Positions 1 through 11,034 of a stretch of 64,000 bases of DNA are shown piece by piece. The stretch is taken from the NCBI GenBank assembly GCA_023150475.1, contig JAKLKU010000009.1, positions 139,375-203,374 of the forward strand, in the 5' to 3' direction. How positions within the stretch are numbered: position 1 is the stretch's first letter; every line of letters starts with the position of its first letter. The notes below the pieces were generated by a model. That model made no database searches, was not told where the DNA came from, and saw only the letters and a list, made by a program, of their open reading frames with translations. The position numbers and the translations under genes are program-made. Origin of the DNA: Planctomycetota bacterium. GTDB lineage: Bacteria > Planctomycetota > UBA1135 > GCA-002686595.

Positions 1-1
1 C

Positions 2-421
2 GCAGACGAACTGCCGATCGTGCGGCGGCTCGCCGCGCGCATCTTCGCGCGCACGGGACGCGAAGCGGCGGCGTTGAGCGCGATCCAGCGTGCGCGTGAG
101 CTCGCGCCGGGGGACTTCGCGGCGCTCGAGACCTGGGTGCTGCTGCGTGCGAGCGCGGTGGATCCTCTGGTCCGCGACGTCGCGGCGGCAGAGCGGCTGC
201 TCGCGAGCCTCGGAACGCCGCCCGCGGCTCGTGTCGCCGAACTCGGGCGGCTGCGGGCGGTCGTCGCGGCCGCGCTGGGACGTTTCGACGAAGCGACGGC
301 GCTCGGGAACGAAGCTCTGGCGCGCGCGCGGCTCGAGAATCGACCGCAGCTCGCCGCGGCGCTCGAACGCGAGCTCGAAAGCCATGCGCGGCGCGAGCCG
401 CCGCGTGCGTTCGTGCGCTGA
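2..421 (+). CDS. C-terminal part of a TPR-like/helical-repeat protein (5' end outside window)
   Basis: The reading frame is open from the first bases of the window and ends at a stop at 419-421, so only the last 139 residues are present. The GTG near position 20 is internal and is not a convincing start. The visible part is Ala/Leu/Arg-rich and fully helical in character, with two TPR-like helical pairs: one near the start (RAREL-AP-GD-AALE pattern) and one near the end (GRFDEATALGNEAL). Proteins of this type usually act as protein-protein scaffolds. No catalytic motif can be seen, and its function cannot be assigned from this fragment. The gene converges on the DHH phosphoesterase that follows, with 21 bp between the two stops. 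Confidence 0.55.
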   Translation, partial: ADELPIVRRLAARIFARTGREAAALSAIQRARELAPGDFAALETWVLLRASAVDPLVRDVAAAERLLASLGTPPAARVAELGRLRAVVAAALGRFDEATALGNEALARARLENRPQLAAALERELESHARREPPRAFVR

Positions 422-442
422 TGGAGTCGTGCGCGGCCGCCG

Positions 443-1393
443 TCAGGCGCGCCGCAGCAGGGCGCCGCGCAGCTTCTCGGCGATCTCCGCGGCCGTGCGC
501 CGCGCGGCCGGCAAGTCCGGCGGATTCGCGCCGCCGACCGCTTTGTGTCCACCGCCGCCGTAGCGCTCCATGATCTCGCCGATGTGCACTTCGACCGGCG
601 GCGGATTCCAGGGGTTCTGACCGCACGAGACGTGGAAGCCCTGGCGCGTCGGGATCACTCCGACCGCGTAGTGGATGTCCGGATGGTGGTAGAACGGCGC
701 GAAGCGTTCGCGGCGGATCGTCGGACTCGACGCGTCGTAGAAGAGCACGCCGTCCTGCTTCGATTCGACGGTCGGGGGGAACTGTTGCAGCGCGCGGTCG
801 CGGTTGCGCGACGCGCGTGTGAACGCCTTGTCGACCTCCGTGCGGCGCGCGAGCTCGTCGAGTGTGTCGCGCGTCATCCACTCGACCACTTGGTTCAGCC
901 ACTCGGAGTTCGGCGCGACGGTCAGGGCTCGCGCGATGCGCAGCGCGGGCTCGTCGCCGAACACGGCTTGCTCGACGTCCTTGTAGCGTGCCGCGTCGAC
1001 GATGTCGGACCAGTACGCCATCTCGGCGAAACGGGTGTCGGTCTCGAAGCCCCAGTGCTCGCGCGCGTGCCGCAGGATCAGCGGCGGACACGACGGCGAC
1101 GTCTCGTCCCAGCGCCAGCGCTCGTTCGGCGTGTACGCGGCGCGCAGTTCCTCGGAGAGGAACGTCGTCGGGTGATGGTCGAACCAGTACTCCGCGCGCG
1201 GATGGAAGTGGAAGTCGACGATCGCGAAGCGTTCCCCGAGGCGGAAATTCGGCCAGTCGGAGCGTTGGTCGTAGTTGATGTCCGACCACGTCGCGTTCTC
1301 CCCGCGGCTCGACTGCAGCGCCACGGCCAGCACCGCGGCCGAGACCATGCCGTCGAAGTCGCGGTGGTAATGGATGCAGAGGCGGTCGGCCAT
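443..1393 (-). CDS. DHH/DHHA1 family phosphoesterase
   Basis: This 316-residue protein belongs to the DHH phosphoesterase superfamily, whose members hydrolyse phosphodiester or phosphoanhydride bonds (oligoribonucleotides, cyclic dinucleotides, pyrophosphate) with a Mn/Mg centre. The N-terminus has the HxDxDG-type motif (HRDFDGM, residues 10-16). The signature DHH follows at residues 72-74, and the C-terminal DHHA1-type substrate loop GGGGHKAVGG lies near residue 285. No CBS, membrane or PAS segment is present, so it resembles a stand-alone cytoplasmic enzyme rather than GdpP. The ATG at 1393 directly precedes MADRLCIHYH, and no upstream start is better. Its exact substrate (nanoRNA, pAp or another) cannot be decided. 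It sits 260 bp downstream of clpX on the same strand, separated from it by the tandem repeat. Confidence 0.85.
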   Translation of the reverse strand: MADRLCIHYHRDFDGMVSAAVLAVALQSSRGENATWSDINYDQRSDWPNFRLGERFAIVDFHFHPRAEYWFDHHPTTFLSEELRAAYTPNERWRWDETSPSCPPLILRHAREHWGFETDTRFAEMAYWSDIVDAARYKDVEQAVFGDEPALRIARALTVAPNSEWLNQVVEWMTRDTLDELARRTEVDKAFTRASRNRDRALQQFPPTVESKQDGVLFYDASSPTIRRERFAPFYHHPDIHYAVGVIPTRQGFHVSCGQNPWNPPPVEVHIGEIMERYGGGGHKAVGGANPPDLPAARRTAAEIAEKLRGALLRRA

Positions 1394-1560
1394 GGGGCGC
1401 AGAGCATACCGCGGTCGGGGGGCGAGTTTCGCGCTCCGACTCGGCGGAACCTCGCCGACGCGCGCACTCGCGGGCGCAGCGAGCTTGCTCGTCTGGTTGG
1501 CGCGCAGGAGCGCTGCTGCTGAGCGGATCGCGGCGCGATCGGGTCGGCTCTCGGGCCCGG

Positions 1561-1652
1561 GCGATCTCGCGCCTAAGCGATCTCGCGCCTAAGCGATCTC
1601 GCGCCTAAGCGATCTCGCGCCTAAGCGATCTCGCGCCTAAGCGATCTCGCGC

Positions 1653-1669
<17 letters not shown>
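1561..1669. repeat. 16-bp tandem repeat (six perfect units plus partial) overlapping the clpX stop
   Basis: The unit GCGATCTCGCGCCTAA occurs six times without mismatch from 1561 to 1656, and a seventh partial unit (first 12 bases) runs into clpX. The clpX stop codon (complement of 1653-1655) and its last codons lie in the first units, so the array looks like amplification of the extreme 3' end of clpX. Sixteen is not a multiple of three, so the array is not coding. It resembles a VNTR made by replication slippage. Each unit contains a GCGA/TCGC inverted pair. Confidence 0.95.
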
Positions 1670-3095
<1,426 letters not shown>

Positions 3096-3115
3096 TCGAC
3101 CCGGATTCTAACTCC

Positions 3116-3724
3116 TCAGGCCTTGTTCGCGGGATAGCTGACGATGTGGTCGATCAGGCCGAATTCCTTCGCCTGTACGGGATCCATGAAGTTGTCGCGC
3201 TCGCTCGCCTTCGCGATCTCCTTGGCATTGCGGCCCGTGTGCTTGCCGAGGATCTCTTCGAGAGCTTTCTTCAGCTTCAGGATCTCGTTGACCTGGATTT
3301 CCATGTCGATCGCCGTGCCCTGCGCGCCGCCCCACGGTTGGTGGATCATCACGCGGGCGTGGGGGAGTGCGAAACGTTTTCCCTTCGTGCCACCGGCGAG
3401 CAGCACGGCGCCCATCGACGCCGCTTGGCCGAGGCAGTAGGTCGCGACGTCGCACTGCACGAACTGCATCGTGTCGTAGATCGCGAGGCCGGCGGTGACC
3501 GAGCCGCCGGGCGAATTGATGTAGATGTTGACGTCCTGCGTCTTGTTCGCCTTGTCGAGGAAGAGCAACTGCGCCATCACCGAGTTCGCGACGATGTCGT
3601 CGATCGCGGTGCCGATGAAGATGATGCGGTCTTCGAGGAGGCGCGAGTAGATGTCGTAGACGCGCTCGCCGCGGCCGGTCTTCTCGATGACGTAGGGAAC
3701 GATGTAAGACGCGTTCGCGCTCAT
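3116..3724 (-). CDS. clpP: ATP-dependent Clp protease proteolytic subunit ClpP
   Basis: ClpP is the tetradecameric serine protease partner of ClpX. Starting at the ATG that gives [10 protein letters not shown], the protein is 202 residues, a normal length, with an AGAAG ribosome-binding sequence just upstream. A longer frame reaches 3808, but it would overlap the trigger factor gene and adds a non-conserved tail. The catalytic triad is visible as Ser103 (GQAASMGA), His128 (RVMIHQP) and Asp177. The Gly-rich oxyanion segment SPGGSV is at 71-76. It is encoded between tig and clpX on the same strand, the classic bacterial order. Confidence 0.98.
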   Translation of the reverse strand: MSANASYIVPYVIEKTGRGERVYDIYSRLLEDRIIFIGTAIDDIVANSVMAQLLFLDKANKTQDVNIYINSPGGSVTAGLAIYDTMQFVQCDVATYCLGQAASMGAVLLAGGTKGKRFALPHARVMIHQPWGGAQGTAIDMEIQVNEILKLKKALEEILGKHTGRNAKEIAKASERDNFMDPVQAKEFGLIDHIVSYPANKA

Positions 3725-3804
3725 GAGCTTCTTCTCGTGCGTGGCTGGCCGGGAGTCCGGCGGTGACAGGGGGTCGTGCTTCGTAGAGTGCCTCGACGCT
3801 CGCC

Positions 3805-5097
3805 TCAAGCCTTGTTCGCGCCGGTGAGCGACGCGTTCTCGCGCAGGAAGGTCCGCACCTTGCGCTCGACGATCTCCATGACGAGCTGGGGCATCAGATT
3901 CTTCTCGCGGTAGTACTTGTGGACTTCGTCGAAGGTCGTGCGGTTGCGTTCGGCGATCGAGCGCAGCTCCTTCACGACCTCTTCATCGGTCACTTTCAGG
4001 CTCTCCTGTTCGGCAATCTTTTCGATCAGGAAGTAACCGCGCGACATCCGTTCCGCTTGGGTGCGCACGGCGCCCGATTGCGCCTCGACTTGCTGCTCGA
4101 TCTCGTCCGGCGCCGTGCCCTTTTCGGCGAGGTCGCGGCGCAGCGCCTCGAGGCGGGTGCGGGCGTTCTCGGCGACCATCGGCTCGGGCAGGTCCATGGA
4201 ATGCGTGTCGATCAGTCGCTCCATCGCGGCCTGCTCGACGCGCCGGTGCTCCATCTCGACCGCCGCTTCTTCGAGTTTCTCCCGGACCTTGGCGGCGAGC
4301 GCCGCTTCGTCGGCGAGCTTGAGCGCCGAGACGAGCTCCGCGCGCGTCGGCACGACGACCTTGAACGCTTGGTTGACGGTCACGCGGCAGATGCCGGATT
4401 GTCCGCGGGCTTCGGCCGGCTCGACGTCGTTCGGGAACGTCGCCGGCATCTCGATCACGGCACCGTCCTTCGCTCCGGTCAGGGCTTGCTTCGAAGCATC
4501 GGCGTCGACGCCGACGATCGGGGAGCTCGGCGAGAGGCGCAGGCCGTCGCGCATGAAGAGCTTCTGGCCGTTCCACTCGAACTCGACCTTCGCGACCGCC
4601 ATGCCGTCCTCCGGCAGGCCGGCCTCGCCCGCCGGTTCGGGCCGCGCGTTGTTCTTCGCGACTTGCTCGATCGCGGCTTGGATCTCCTCGTCGGTGACCG
4701 GTTTCTGTTCGCTCGGAATCTCGAGGCCCTTGTACTGGCCGAGCTTGAACTCGGGCCGCAGGTTGATCGTGAAGTCGTAGCGGTAGCCGACGCCCGCGAG
4801 CACCGCACCTTCGCCGAGGTCGACGTTCGGGTTGGTCAGCGGCTTGAACTTGTGCTCCTGGATCGCGCGCTCGAACGCTTTCTGCACGAAGCTCTTCTTG
4901 GTCTCTTGCTCGACTTCCTTGCCGTAGAGCTTCTCGACGACTTGGGGCGGCACGTGGCCGGGGCGGAACCCCTTGACGCGCAGTTGGCGCCCGGCGGACG
5001 CGAGCATCTTCTGCTTCTCCGAGGAAAACTCCTCGAAGGGCACGGCGAGCGAGATCTTGGCGACACAGGGCGCGGGGCGTTCGACGGTGACTTCCAC
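3805..5097 (-). CDS. tig: Trigger factor (ribosome-associated chaperone)
   Basis: Trigger factor binds at the ribosomal exit tunnel and shields nascent chains; the family also has a FKBP-type prolyl isomerase domain. The GTG at 5097 is chosen because it starts [10 protein letters not shown], the normal beginning of the family, and gives 430 residues. The ATG at 5175 would add 26 non-conserved residues. The ribosome-docking signature appears as GFRPGHVP (about 43-50), with His in place of the usual Lys. An FKBP-like middle domain (about 150-240) and a long helical C-terminal domain follow. It is the first gene of the tig-clpP-clpX cluster and is 80 bp from clpP. Confidence 0.96.
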   Translation of the reverse strand: MEVTVERPAPCVAKISLAVPFEEFSSEKQKMLASAGRQLRVKGFRPGHVPPQVVEKLYGKEVEQETKKSFVQKAFERAIQEHKFKPLTNPNVDLGEGAVLAGVGYRYDFTINLRPEFKLGQYKGLEIPSEQKPVTDEEIQAAIEQVAKNNARPEPAGEAGLPEDGMAVAKVEFEWNGQKLFMRDGLRLSPSSPIVGVDADASKQALTGAKDGAVIEMPATFPNDVEPAEARGQSGICRVTVNQAFKVVVPTRAELVSALKLADEAALAAKVREKLEEAAVEMEHRRVEQAAMERLIDTHSMDLPEPMVAENARTRLEALRRDLAEKGTAPDEIEQQVEAQSGAVRTQAERMSRGYFLIEKIAEQESLKVTDEEVVKELRSIAERNRTTFDEVHKYYREKNLMPQLVMEIVERKVRTFLRENASLTGANKA

Positions 5098-5262
5098 GGC
5101 GACGGCTCGTTCTGACGGACGGACAGGGACTGGAAAAGTCCCGGAATCTAACCCGCCGGAGCGCGGGAAGTCCAACGCGAGCTCGCAGCTCGCGCTCGCT
5201 CACGTTCCGCGGCGTGTCGTTCCGACGCCCTCGACGGAGCGCGCCGCGCCCGCCGACGGCCT

Positions 5263-7737
5263 TCAGCGCCAGGCAGGCGTGGCCCCGCCCGCGGCGTCGA
5301 TCCGCTGGGGCGCCCAGGCGAGCACCAGAGCGCGCACCGAGATCGCCGTCTTCTTGGGGCGCAGCGTGACACGCTCGATCTCCGTGGCGAGCGCTTCGTA
5401 CCGCGCCGTTTCGTCGGCGAGCGCCGCTTCGACCTCCGCTTGCAGCGCGGCGAGCTGCGCGTCGACCGCTTGGACGTCGGCTTCCGCGCGCCCGACGTCG
5501 CCGGATTCGCGCACGGAACGACTGACGCCGCGCGCCGCGGTCGCCGCGCGCCCGACGCTGCCGGAGACGGACTTGCGCCCGAAGAGTGCGCCGAGCAAGG
5601 CGCCGCCGAAGGACAGCGCCGTCGACAGTTTCGCATCCCGCGCCTGGGCCTGTTGCACTTCGACGGCCTGCTCGCGTTTGCGTTTGCGCTCTTCGAGCGT
5701 CGCGACTTTCGGCGCGTACTTCTCGCGCAGTTTCTCGAGCGCGGCGTCGCGCCGCTCGCGAGCGACCTGCGCGACGCGCAACCGGAAGTCGCGCTCGCTT
5801 TCGTTCGGCGCCGACACGAGGTCGAGTTCGCGGTGCGCGAACACCTCGAGCTTGCGATTGCGCAGGAGCGCGTCGGCGTAGGCGCGTTTCCAACCGTCGT
5901 ACGACTTCGGCTTCGCGGCGTCCGCGGGCAGCGCAGCGAAGCGCGCGCCGGCGACGGGTTCCGTCGAAAGCGCGGCTTCGTCGAGCTCGCAGTCCTCGGC
6001 CGTGTCGAAATCGACGGCGACCGGGCCAGAGCCGAACGCGAGCAAGCTCGCCGCGAGCGCGTCGCTCTCGAGCTTCGTCTTCGTGTCCGAGAAGCCGATG
6101 CGCGCCGAACCGAAGAGCACCGGGCGGTACTCGATCGTCCCGCCGAGCGGGCCGCGCACCGGCAGGAAGTACTGCGGCACTTCGGGCGGGAGCACGGGTC
6201 TCGTCGCTGCCCCACTCGACGCGGCTGCGGACGCCGGCGCGGGCGCAACGATCGGCGCCGGCGTGCCCGAAGCGGCGCTCGGCGAACGCGGCGAACTCGG
6301 CGTCGGCGTGGGCGCCCGAGCCGCGCTCTCGCGCTGCGCGAGCGCCTTCAGCTCGACGCGTGTCATCGGGCCACGCAGGTACGACAACGCCCAGCGGGTC
6401 TCGAACACCACGGGCGCATCGTCGTGCACGTTGTTCAGCAGGAACACGCGCGGACCGAGCGACGAAAGCGTGCGCTCCATCGTCGCGCGATCGAAGCTCG
6501 CGCCCGAACTCGCGAGCGCACCTTCGAGCCCGTCGAGCAACCGCGCCTTGTCGCGTTCGGTCTGCAGCCGTCCGACGAACCAGGTGCCTGCATTCGCGAG
6601 GCCCTTGTAGTCGAGATCGACCGGGTTCTGCGTCGCGAGCACGATGCCGACGCCGAACGCGCGCGCTTGCTTCATCAAAGTGAGCATCGGCGCTTTCGAC
6701 GGCGGGTTCGCGACCGGCGGGAAGTAGCCGGCGATCTCGTCCATGTAGACCAACGCGCGCAACGCCGTCGTGCCGCGTTGGCGGCGCACCCACGCGAGCA
6801 CTTGGTCGAAGAGCAGCGCGACGAAGAACATCCGCTGCGCGTCGGAGAGGTGCGCGATCGACACGATCGACACGCGCGGTTTGCCGTCCTGCGTGTAGAG
6901 CAGCGAGTCGACGCTGAGCGGTTCGCCTTCGAGCCACGCGGCGAAACCCGGCGATGCGAGCAGGTTGTTGAGCACGAGCGCGAGCTCGAAACGCTCCTTC
7001 GCCGGGTAGAACGATTCGAGGTCGAACACGCCGACGCGCTGGATCTTGGGATCCTGGATCGCGCCGATCAGCGCGCCGAGGTCGAGATCGAGGCCCTCGC
7101 TCCACGAGCGCTGCACGATCGTCGAGAGCAGGATGTGCTCGCGGCTCTTCAGCGGGTCGGCTTCGATGCCCGCGAGCGCGAGCAGGCTCGAGACAGTGGT
7201 CGCGACACGTTCGCGGAACGCTTCGGCGTCCTCGCGCTCCTCCGCGGTCGGCGCCTTGAAGCTCTCGACGATCGAGAGCGAGCGTGCCGCCGACGAACCG
7301 GGCGTGTAGACGGCGAACTCGGTCGTCTGGTGCATGCGCCGGATCCGTTCGCCGTCCTGGCCCCAGGTCGCGAGGCCGTCTTTCCAGCGCGTCGCGGTGC
7401 TCGCCGCGAGCTCCGCGACGGACTTCTGCTTCGTGCGCGCCTCCTCGGGATCGATCCACGGCTCGAAATCGCTCGCGCGAAGCTCGGGGAAACCGAGCAG
7501 CAAGTTCGCGAGGTCGCCCTTCGGATCGATGACGAGCACCGGGATGCCGTCGATCGCCGCTTCTTCGATCAACGTCGTGCAGAGTCCCGTCTTGCCGCTG
7601 CCCGTCATGCCGACGCAGACCGCGTGCGTGACGAGGTCCTTCGCGTCGTAGAGCAGGAGCTCGTTCGTCCGGGCGCCTTGTGCCCGGTCGTACCTCGCGC
7701 CCAGATAGAAAGTGCCGAGGCCTTCGAAGTTCTGCAT
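5263..7737 (-). CDS. HerA/FtsK-superfamily ATPase (DUF87-like) with C-terminal coiled coil
   Basis: This is an 824-residue P-loop ATPase. After MQNFEGLGTFYLG comes a HerA-type core: Walker A GMTGSGKT near residues 43-50, a VIDPKGD strand, and a Walker B-like VYMDEIAGYF around residue 325, with ATQNP as a sensor-like segment. The last 250 residues are charged and heptad-like (RKRKREQAVEVQQAQARD), and include a small Gly/Ala hydrophobic stretch (LSFGGALLGALFG). HerA proteins pump or process DNA, usually with NurA; no NurA gene is nearby, so the cellular role is open. The start at 7737 has GGAGCGAAACG directly upstream and removes a 20-residue unconserved extension. It lies downstream of the NUDIX gene on the same strand. 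Confidence 0.8.
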   Translation of the reverse strand: MQNFEGLGTFYLGARYDRAQGARTNELLLYDAKDLVTHAVCVGMTGSGKTGLCTTLIEEAAIDGIPVLVIDPKGDLANLLLGFPELRASDFEPWIDPEEARTKQKSVAELAASTATRWKDGLATWGQDGERIRRMHQTTEFAVYTPGSSAARSLSIVESFKAPTAEEREDAEAFRERVATTVSSLLALAGIEADPLKSREHILLSTIVQRSWSEGLDLDLGALIGAIQDPKIQRVGVFDLESFYPAKERFELALVLNNLLASPGFAAWLEGEPLSVDSLLYTQDGKPRVSIVSIAHLSDAQRMFFVALLFDQVLAWVRRQRGTTALRALVYMDEIAGYFPPVANPPSKAPMLTLMKQARAFGVGIVLATQNPVDLDYKGLANAGTWFVGRLQTERDKARLLDGLEGALASSGASFDRATMERTLSSLGPRVFLLNNVHDDAPVVFETRWALSYLRGPMTRVELKALAQRESAARAPTPTPSSPRSPSAASGTPAPIVAPAPASAAASSGAATRPVLPPEVPQYFLPVRGPLGGTIEYRPVLFGSARIGFSDTKTKLESDALAASLLAFGSGPVAVDFDTAEDCELDEAALSTEPVAGARFAALPADAAKPKSYDGWKRAYADALLRNRKLEVFAHRELDLVSAPNESERDFRLRVAQVARERRDAALEKLREKYAPKVATLEERKRKREQAVEVQQAQARDAKLSTALSFGGALLGALFGRKSVSGSVGRAATAARGVSRSVRESGDVGRAEADVQAVDAQLAALQAEVEAALADETARYEALATEIERVTLRPKKTAISVRALVLAWAPQRIDAAGGATPAWR

Positions 7738-7830
7738 CGTTTCGCTCCGCTCGTTTCGAGGGAGCGCGACGCTAACGGGGGGCTCGAGCGACGGCAACTG
7801 ACGCCGGCGCGAGCCGGCGCGGAATCGGTC

Positions 7831-8442
7831 TCAAGCGCCGAACACGAGCGCGAAGAGCCGCCGCACCGAGTCGTCCGTCGCGAGCCCGAGCTCCGCGAGC
7901 TCGCGCGGCCGGACCCAGCGCAGCGCGTGCGACTCGTCGCTCGCGAGCTCCGCCGCGTGCGGCGGCGCGAACACGACGAAGCGCGTGTCGAGGTGCAGGT
8001 GCTCGGGCTCGTCCTTGCGCGCCGGGATCACGTGGATGTCGAGATCGAGCGGCGTCGGATCGATCGCAAGCGTTTCGATGCCGGACTCCTCGATGCACTC
8101 GCGCAGCGCGACCCCGGCGAGGTTCGCGTCGCCGTCGCAGTGGCCGCCGAGCTGCAGCCAGCGCCCGAGCTTCTTGTGGTGGGTGAGCAACGCAGCGCCG
8201 CGCGCACGATCGACGAGCAGCGCGGACGCCGTCAGGTGCCCGACCAGGAGGCTGCGCCGGTGCGCGTCACGCGGCTGCGCGTCGACGAACGCGAGCATGC
8301 GCTCGCGTTCCGCGGCTTGCGCCGCGTCGCGCGGCACGTAGCGCTCGAGCGTCCGGCGCGCGAGCGCGAGGTCCTCGTTCGCCGCGACGCGCGGATCGCC
8401 CGCACGCCACGCGCCTCGCTCGCTCGCCACGAGGTCGAGCAT
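7831..8442 (-). CDS. NUDIX hydrolase domain protein
   Basis: This is a 203-residue protein with a NUDIX fold in its C-terminal two-thirds. NUDIX enzymes hydrolyse nucleoside diphosphates linked to another group. The box reads G-HCDGD-A-NLAGVAL-REC-I-EE-S-G-I, so the core REx2EE metal ligands are intact, but the first conserved Glu (position 7 of the box) is Ala. Residues 1-60 form a helical N-terminal region. The ATG at 8442 overlaps the remnant of an ettA stop codon as TGATG (see the 77-bp repeat at 8444-8520). This indicates that the gene was once translationally coupled to ettA before the segment 8521-13496 was inserted between them. The substrate is unknown. Confidence 0.85.
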   Translation of the reverse strand: MLDLVASERGAWRAGDPRVAANEDLALARRTLERYVPRDAAQAAERERMLAFVDAQPRDAHRRSLLVGHLTASALLVDRARGAALLTHHKKLGRWLQLGGHCDGDANLAGVALRECIEESGIETLAIDPTPLDLDIHVIPARKDEPEHLHLDTRFVVFAPPHAAELASDESHALRWVRPRELAELGLATDDSVRRLFALVFGA

Positions 8443-8443
8443 C

Positions 8444-8520
8444 AGTCGCGCCAGAACTGGCGGTACTTGCCGGCACGCGAGATGGGGCCGATGCCGCGTT
8501 CGGCGCGGTTCTTCTCGCGC
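8444..8520 (-). pseudogene. 77-bp duplicated 3' end of ettA (copy A, next to NUDIX gene)
   Basis: These 77 bases are identical to 13497-13573, the last 25 codons of the complete ettA gene. Read on the minus strand they encode the EttA C-terminus (REKNRAERGIGPISR...FWRD) and end in TGA, overlapping the NUDIX start. Similarity stops abruptly at 8521. Together with copy B it forms a direct repeat bracketing the inserted segment and looks like an attachment site or a recombination scar. Confidence 0.93.
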
Positions 8521-9026
8521 GTGAGGTCGTTCGTGTGGCTCAATGGATCCGTCTGAGCGTGTTTCGCGAGCAGGTTAGCGCCGCAGGAGTTCGGTCGCAC
8601 CCGCCGGCCCATCTCCGTCGCTTGGAAACGACTTCGGTCCGAGCCCCCGGAGGCTCCGAGCGCGTCGGAATCGGCGCAGCACACGTCGTTAGGAGGTAGC
8701 GACCGAGAGGTCGGACGGCTCGTAGGTGTGGCGACGAGCACGGCGATGTCGACCTGGAGACTCGAACCGAGTACGGGTTCCAAGGTCTGCGCTTCGTGCG
8801 GTTCGACGGTCGTGCGACGCGGGTTGACCACACGAGACGAATCGACGCCGGCCGCGACTCGAGAGATCGGTGTGCGCGAGCGCGTCGGCGCAACGCAGCG
8901 GCGCTGCAGTACGGTGTTGGTCGCCGCTCGTCGAGCTCGTGGACGCCAAGTCAATGACTTCGGCCGCACGTTCGCGCGATTCGCGCCCAGTCGCACGAGA
9001 CACCGTGCGGAACCACGGGTGCCCAC
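8521..9026. other. Gene-free left part of the inserted segment
   Basis: There is no convincing gene in these 506 bases. Several frames are open, but none has a start with a ribosome-binding site, conserved motifs or codon use like neighbouring genes. One minus-strand frame runs into the EttA tail at 8520, but this appears fortuitous. The GC content is by eye lower than in the flanks. It may hold remnants of lost element functions. Confidence 0.5.
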
Positions 9027-9046
9027 CTAGCCCAAGTTCCGCAGTT
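9027..9046 (+). repeat. Left terminal inverted repeat of the IS
   Basis: This 20-bp sequence is exactly complementary to 11035-11054. It lies 160 bp upstream of the chosen transposase start. A small hairpin (ACCCCG-TTGTT-CGGGGT, 9152-9168) lies between the repeat and the gene. Confidence 0.92.
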
Positions 9047-9205
9047 GGAGGAAAACGAGCGGGACTTTGGAGGTTGGCAGCGGCGCCTGGACGTCGCGGA
9101 GCGCGCGATCGACGACGGCGGAGTGGCTGAAAGTCGATGTAGTGACAACACACCCCGTTGTTCGGGGTCCGTGAGTGCGCGAGAAATTGCTCGCGAGAGC
9201 GAGCG

Positions 9206-10975
9206 ATGTTCCTTCGGCACACCACGGTCCGGCGCGGCGCCAAGACGCACGTGTACTGGAATCTCGTGCGCTCGATCCGCGTGGGCGGAAAGGTGCGGCA
9301 AGAGGTCGTCGCGAGCTTGGGGCGGCTGGACGCACGCGGTCCGATGCGGGCTCAACAGTTGGCGGACAAGCTCACGGGCAGGCGTTGCGAGCCGTCGCTG
9401 TTCGAGCCCGACGACATCGACGACGGCGAGACGGCGGAGATCGAGCTGCGCAAGTTGCGCGTCGAGCGTTCGCGTCGAATCGGCGACGTGTACCTCGCGC
9501 TCGTCTTGTGGCGTGCATTGCAACTCGACCAGCTGTTCGACGAACTGATCGAAGAAGGCCGCGAAGACGTGCGTTGGTCGACGCTCGCCGCGATCCACGT
9601 GATCTTGCGGCTGTGCAGCCCGTCGAGCGATCTGGCCTTGGCCGAGGACGTCTATCGCAAGACAGCGCTCGAGGATTTGCTCGGCGTGCCGGCAGAGAAG
9701 GTCAACGACGATCGCGTGTGCCGTGCGCTCGACAAGCTTTTGCCGCACAAGCCCGCCGTCGAGCAGCATCTGCGTGAGCGTCTGGGCGAGCTCTTCGCGA
9801 TCGACTACGACTTGCTGCTCTACGACGTGACGTCGACGTACTTCGAGGGACTTGCGGAGTCGAATCCGCAGGCCAAGCGCGGCTACAGCCGCGATCACCG
9901 CCCCGACTGCAGGCAGGTCTGCATCGCGCTGGTCGTGACGCGCGAGGGGATCCCGCTCTCGTACGAGGTGTTCGACGGCAACACGGTGGACGTGACGACG
10001 GTGGAGAAGATCGTCACGACGATCGAGGCGCGCTTCGGCTCGGCGGATCGCGTGTGGGTGATGGACCGCGGCATGGTGAGCGAGAAGAACGTCGCGTGGC
10101 TGCGCGGTGGCGGTCGACGCTACTTGATCGGCGCGAGCAAGTCGGAGCTGGGTCGAATGCAACAGCGGATCGTCGAAGACGCCGACTGGATGCGCATCCG
10201 CGAGGACGTCGAGGTCAAGCTCGTGCCGCGCGAAGGCGGCGACGAGACCTTCCTGCTGTGCCGCTCCGAGCAGCGCAAGGCCAAGGATCGCGCGATCGTG
10301 GAGCGCTTCGGCGCTCGGCTGAAAGAAGCACTCGACCGGCTGAGTGCGCGCTTGGAGCGCTCGCGAAAGACCGTCGATCGAGCGCAGGTCGAGCGTCAGA
10401 TCGGACGGATGCTCGAGCGCAACTCACGCGTCGCCGACAAGTACGAGATCGTGGTCGAGGAAAGCGCCGTGCGCGCGAGCGGGCTGCGGCTGGTGGTGCG
10501 CGAAAACGAGAGCTGGGTGGCGCGCAGTCGTGCGCTCGAAGGCTGCTATCTCCTGCGCACGAACGTCACGAACTGGACCGAGGCCGAGCTGTGGCAGACG
10601 TACATCCAGCTCACTCAGGCGGAGGCGGCATTCCGGGTCCAAAAGAGCGACCTCCAGATTCGACCCGTGTGGCATCGCAACGAGGAGCGCGTCCAGGCGC
10701 ACATCTTCATCTGCTTCCTGGCGGACGTGCTGTGGAAGACGCTCGAGCAGTGGACGCGACGCGCGGGCTTGGGCGATACGGCGCGGACTGTGCTCGACGA
10801 ACTCGCTCAGGTCCAATCCGTCGACGTCGTGCTGCCCACGACGGATGCGCGCGAGCTGCGCATCCGCTGCGTCGTCAAACCCGAGCCGCCGCAGGCGATG
10901 CTCCTGGAACGGCTCGGGGTACGACTACCGCGACGACTGAACGCACGACGAAGTGAGGTGAGCGCGCGCGTGTAG
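9206..10975 (+). CDS. IS1634-like family DDE transposase
   Basis: This 589-residue transposase begins at the ATG for MFLRHTTVRRGAKTH; an upstream in-frame extension to 9158 has no family resemblance. It shows the features of IS4-superfamily IS1634-like enzymes. The N-terminal segment is typical of the group (VYWNLVRSIRVGGKVRQE). The first catalytic Asp is in YDVTSTYFEG, the second in VWVMDRGMVSE. A C-terminal Glu lies in the QAEAAFRVQKSDLQIRPVWHR region, which matches the E of DDE with its conserved R/H surroundings, followed by RVQAHIFICFLADVL. No frameshift or internal stop is present, so it should be functional. The TAG stop is part of a repeated TGTAGTGACAAC motif. Confidence 0.93.
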   Translation: MFLRHTTVRRGAKTHVYWNLVRSIRVGGKVRQEVVASLGRLDARGPMRAQQLADKLTGRRCEPSLFEPDDIDDGETAEIELRKLRVERSRRIGDVYLALVLWRALQLDQLFDELIEEGREDVRWSTLAAIHVILRLCSPSSDLALAEDVYRKTALEDLLGVPAEKVNDDRVCRALDKLLPHKPAVEQHLRERLGELFAIDYDLLLYDVTSTYFEGLAESNPQAKRGYSRDHRPDCRQVCIALVVTREGIPLSYEVFDGNTVDVTTVEKIVTTIEARFGSADRVWVMDRGMVSEKNVAWLRGGGRRYLIGASKSELGRMQQRIVEDADWMRIREDVEVKLVPREGGDETFLLCRSEQRKAKDRAIVERFGARLKEALDRLSARLERSRKTVDRAQVERQIGRMLERNSRVADKYEIVVEESAVRASGLRLVVRENESWVARSRALEGCYLLRTNVTNWTEAELWQTYIQLTQAEAAFRVQKSDLQIRPVWHRNEERVQAHIFICFLADVLWKTLEQWTRRAGLGDTARTVLDELAQVQSVDVVLPTTDARELRIRCVVKPEPPQAMLLERLGVRLPRRLNARRSEVSARV

Positions 10976-11034
10976 TGACAACTTCCGGCCTTCGATGAAC
11001 GCAAGTCCTTGCCAGGACTCGTGTCGCTCGGACG

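Noticed and set aside
3983-7459. Very long minus-strand open frame through tig and the HerA-like gene
   Set aside because: It overlaps two strongly supported genes in another frame and has an Arg-rich composition typical of GC-rich shadow frames.
5440-8556. Long plus-strand frame opposite the HerA-like and NUDIX genes
   Set aside because: It is antisense to conserved genes, with no motifs and low-complexity Arg/Glu content.
8521-9026. Minus-strand frame fused to the EttA tail, considered as a gene
   Set aside because: It has no start signal or conserved sequence before 8520; the EttA tail is part of the duplicated 77 bp.
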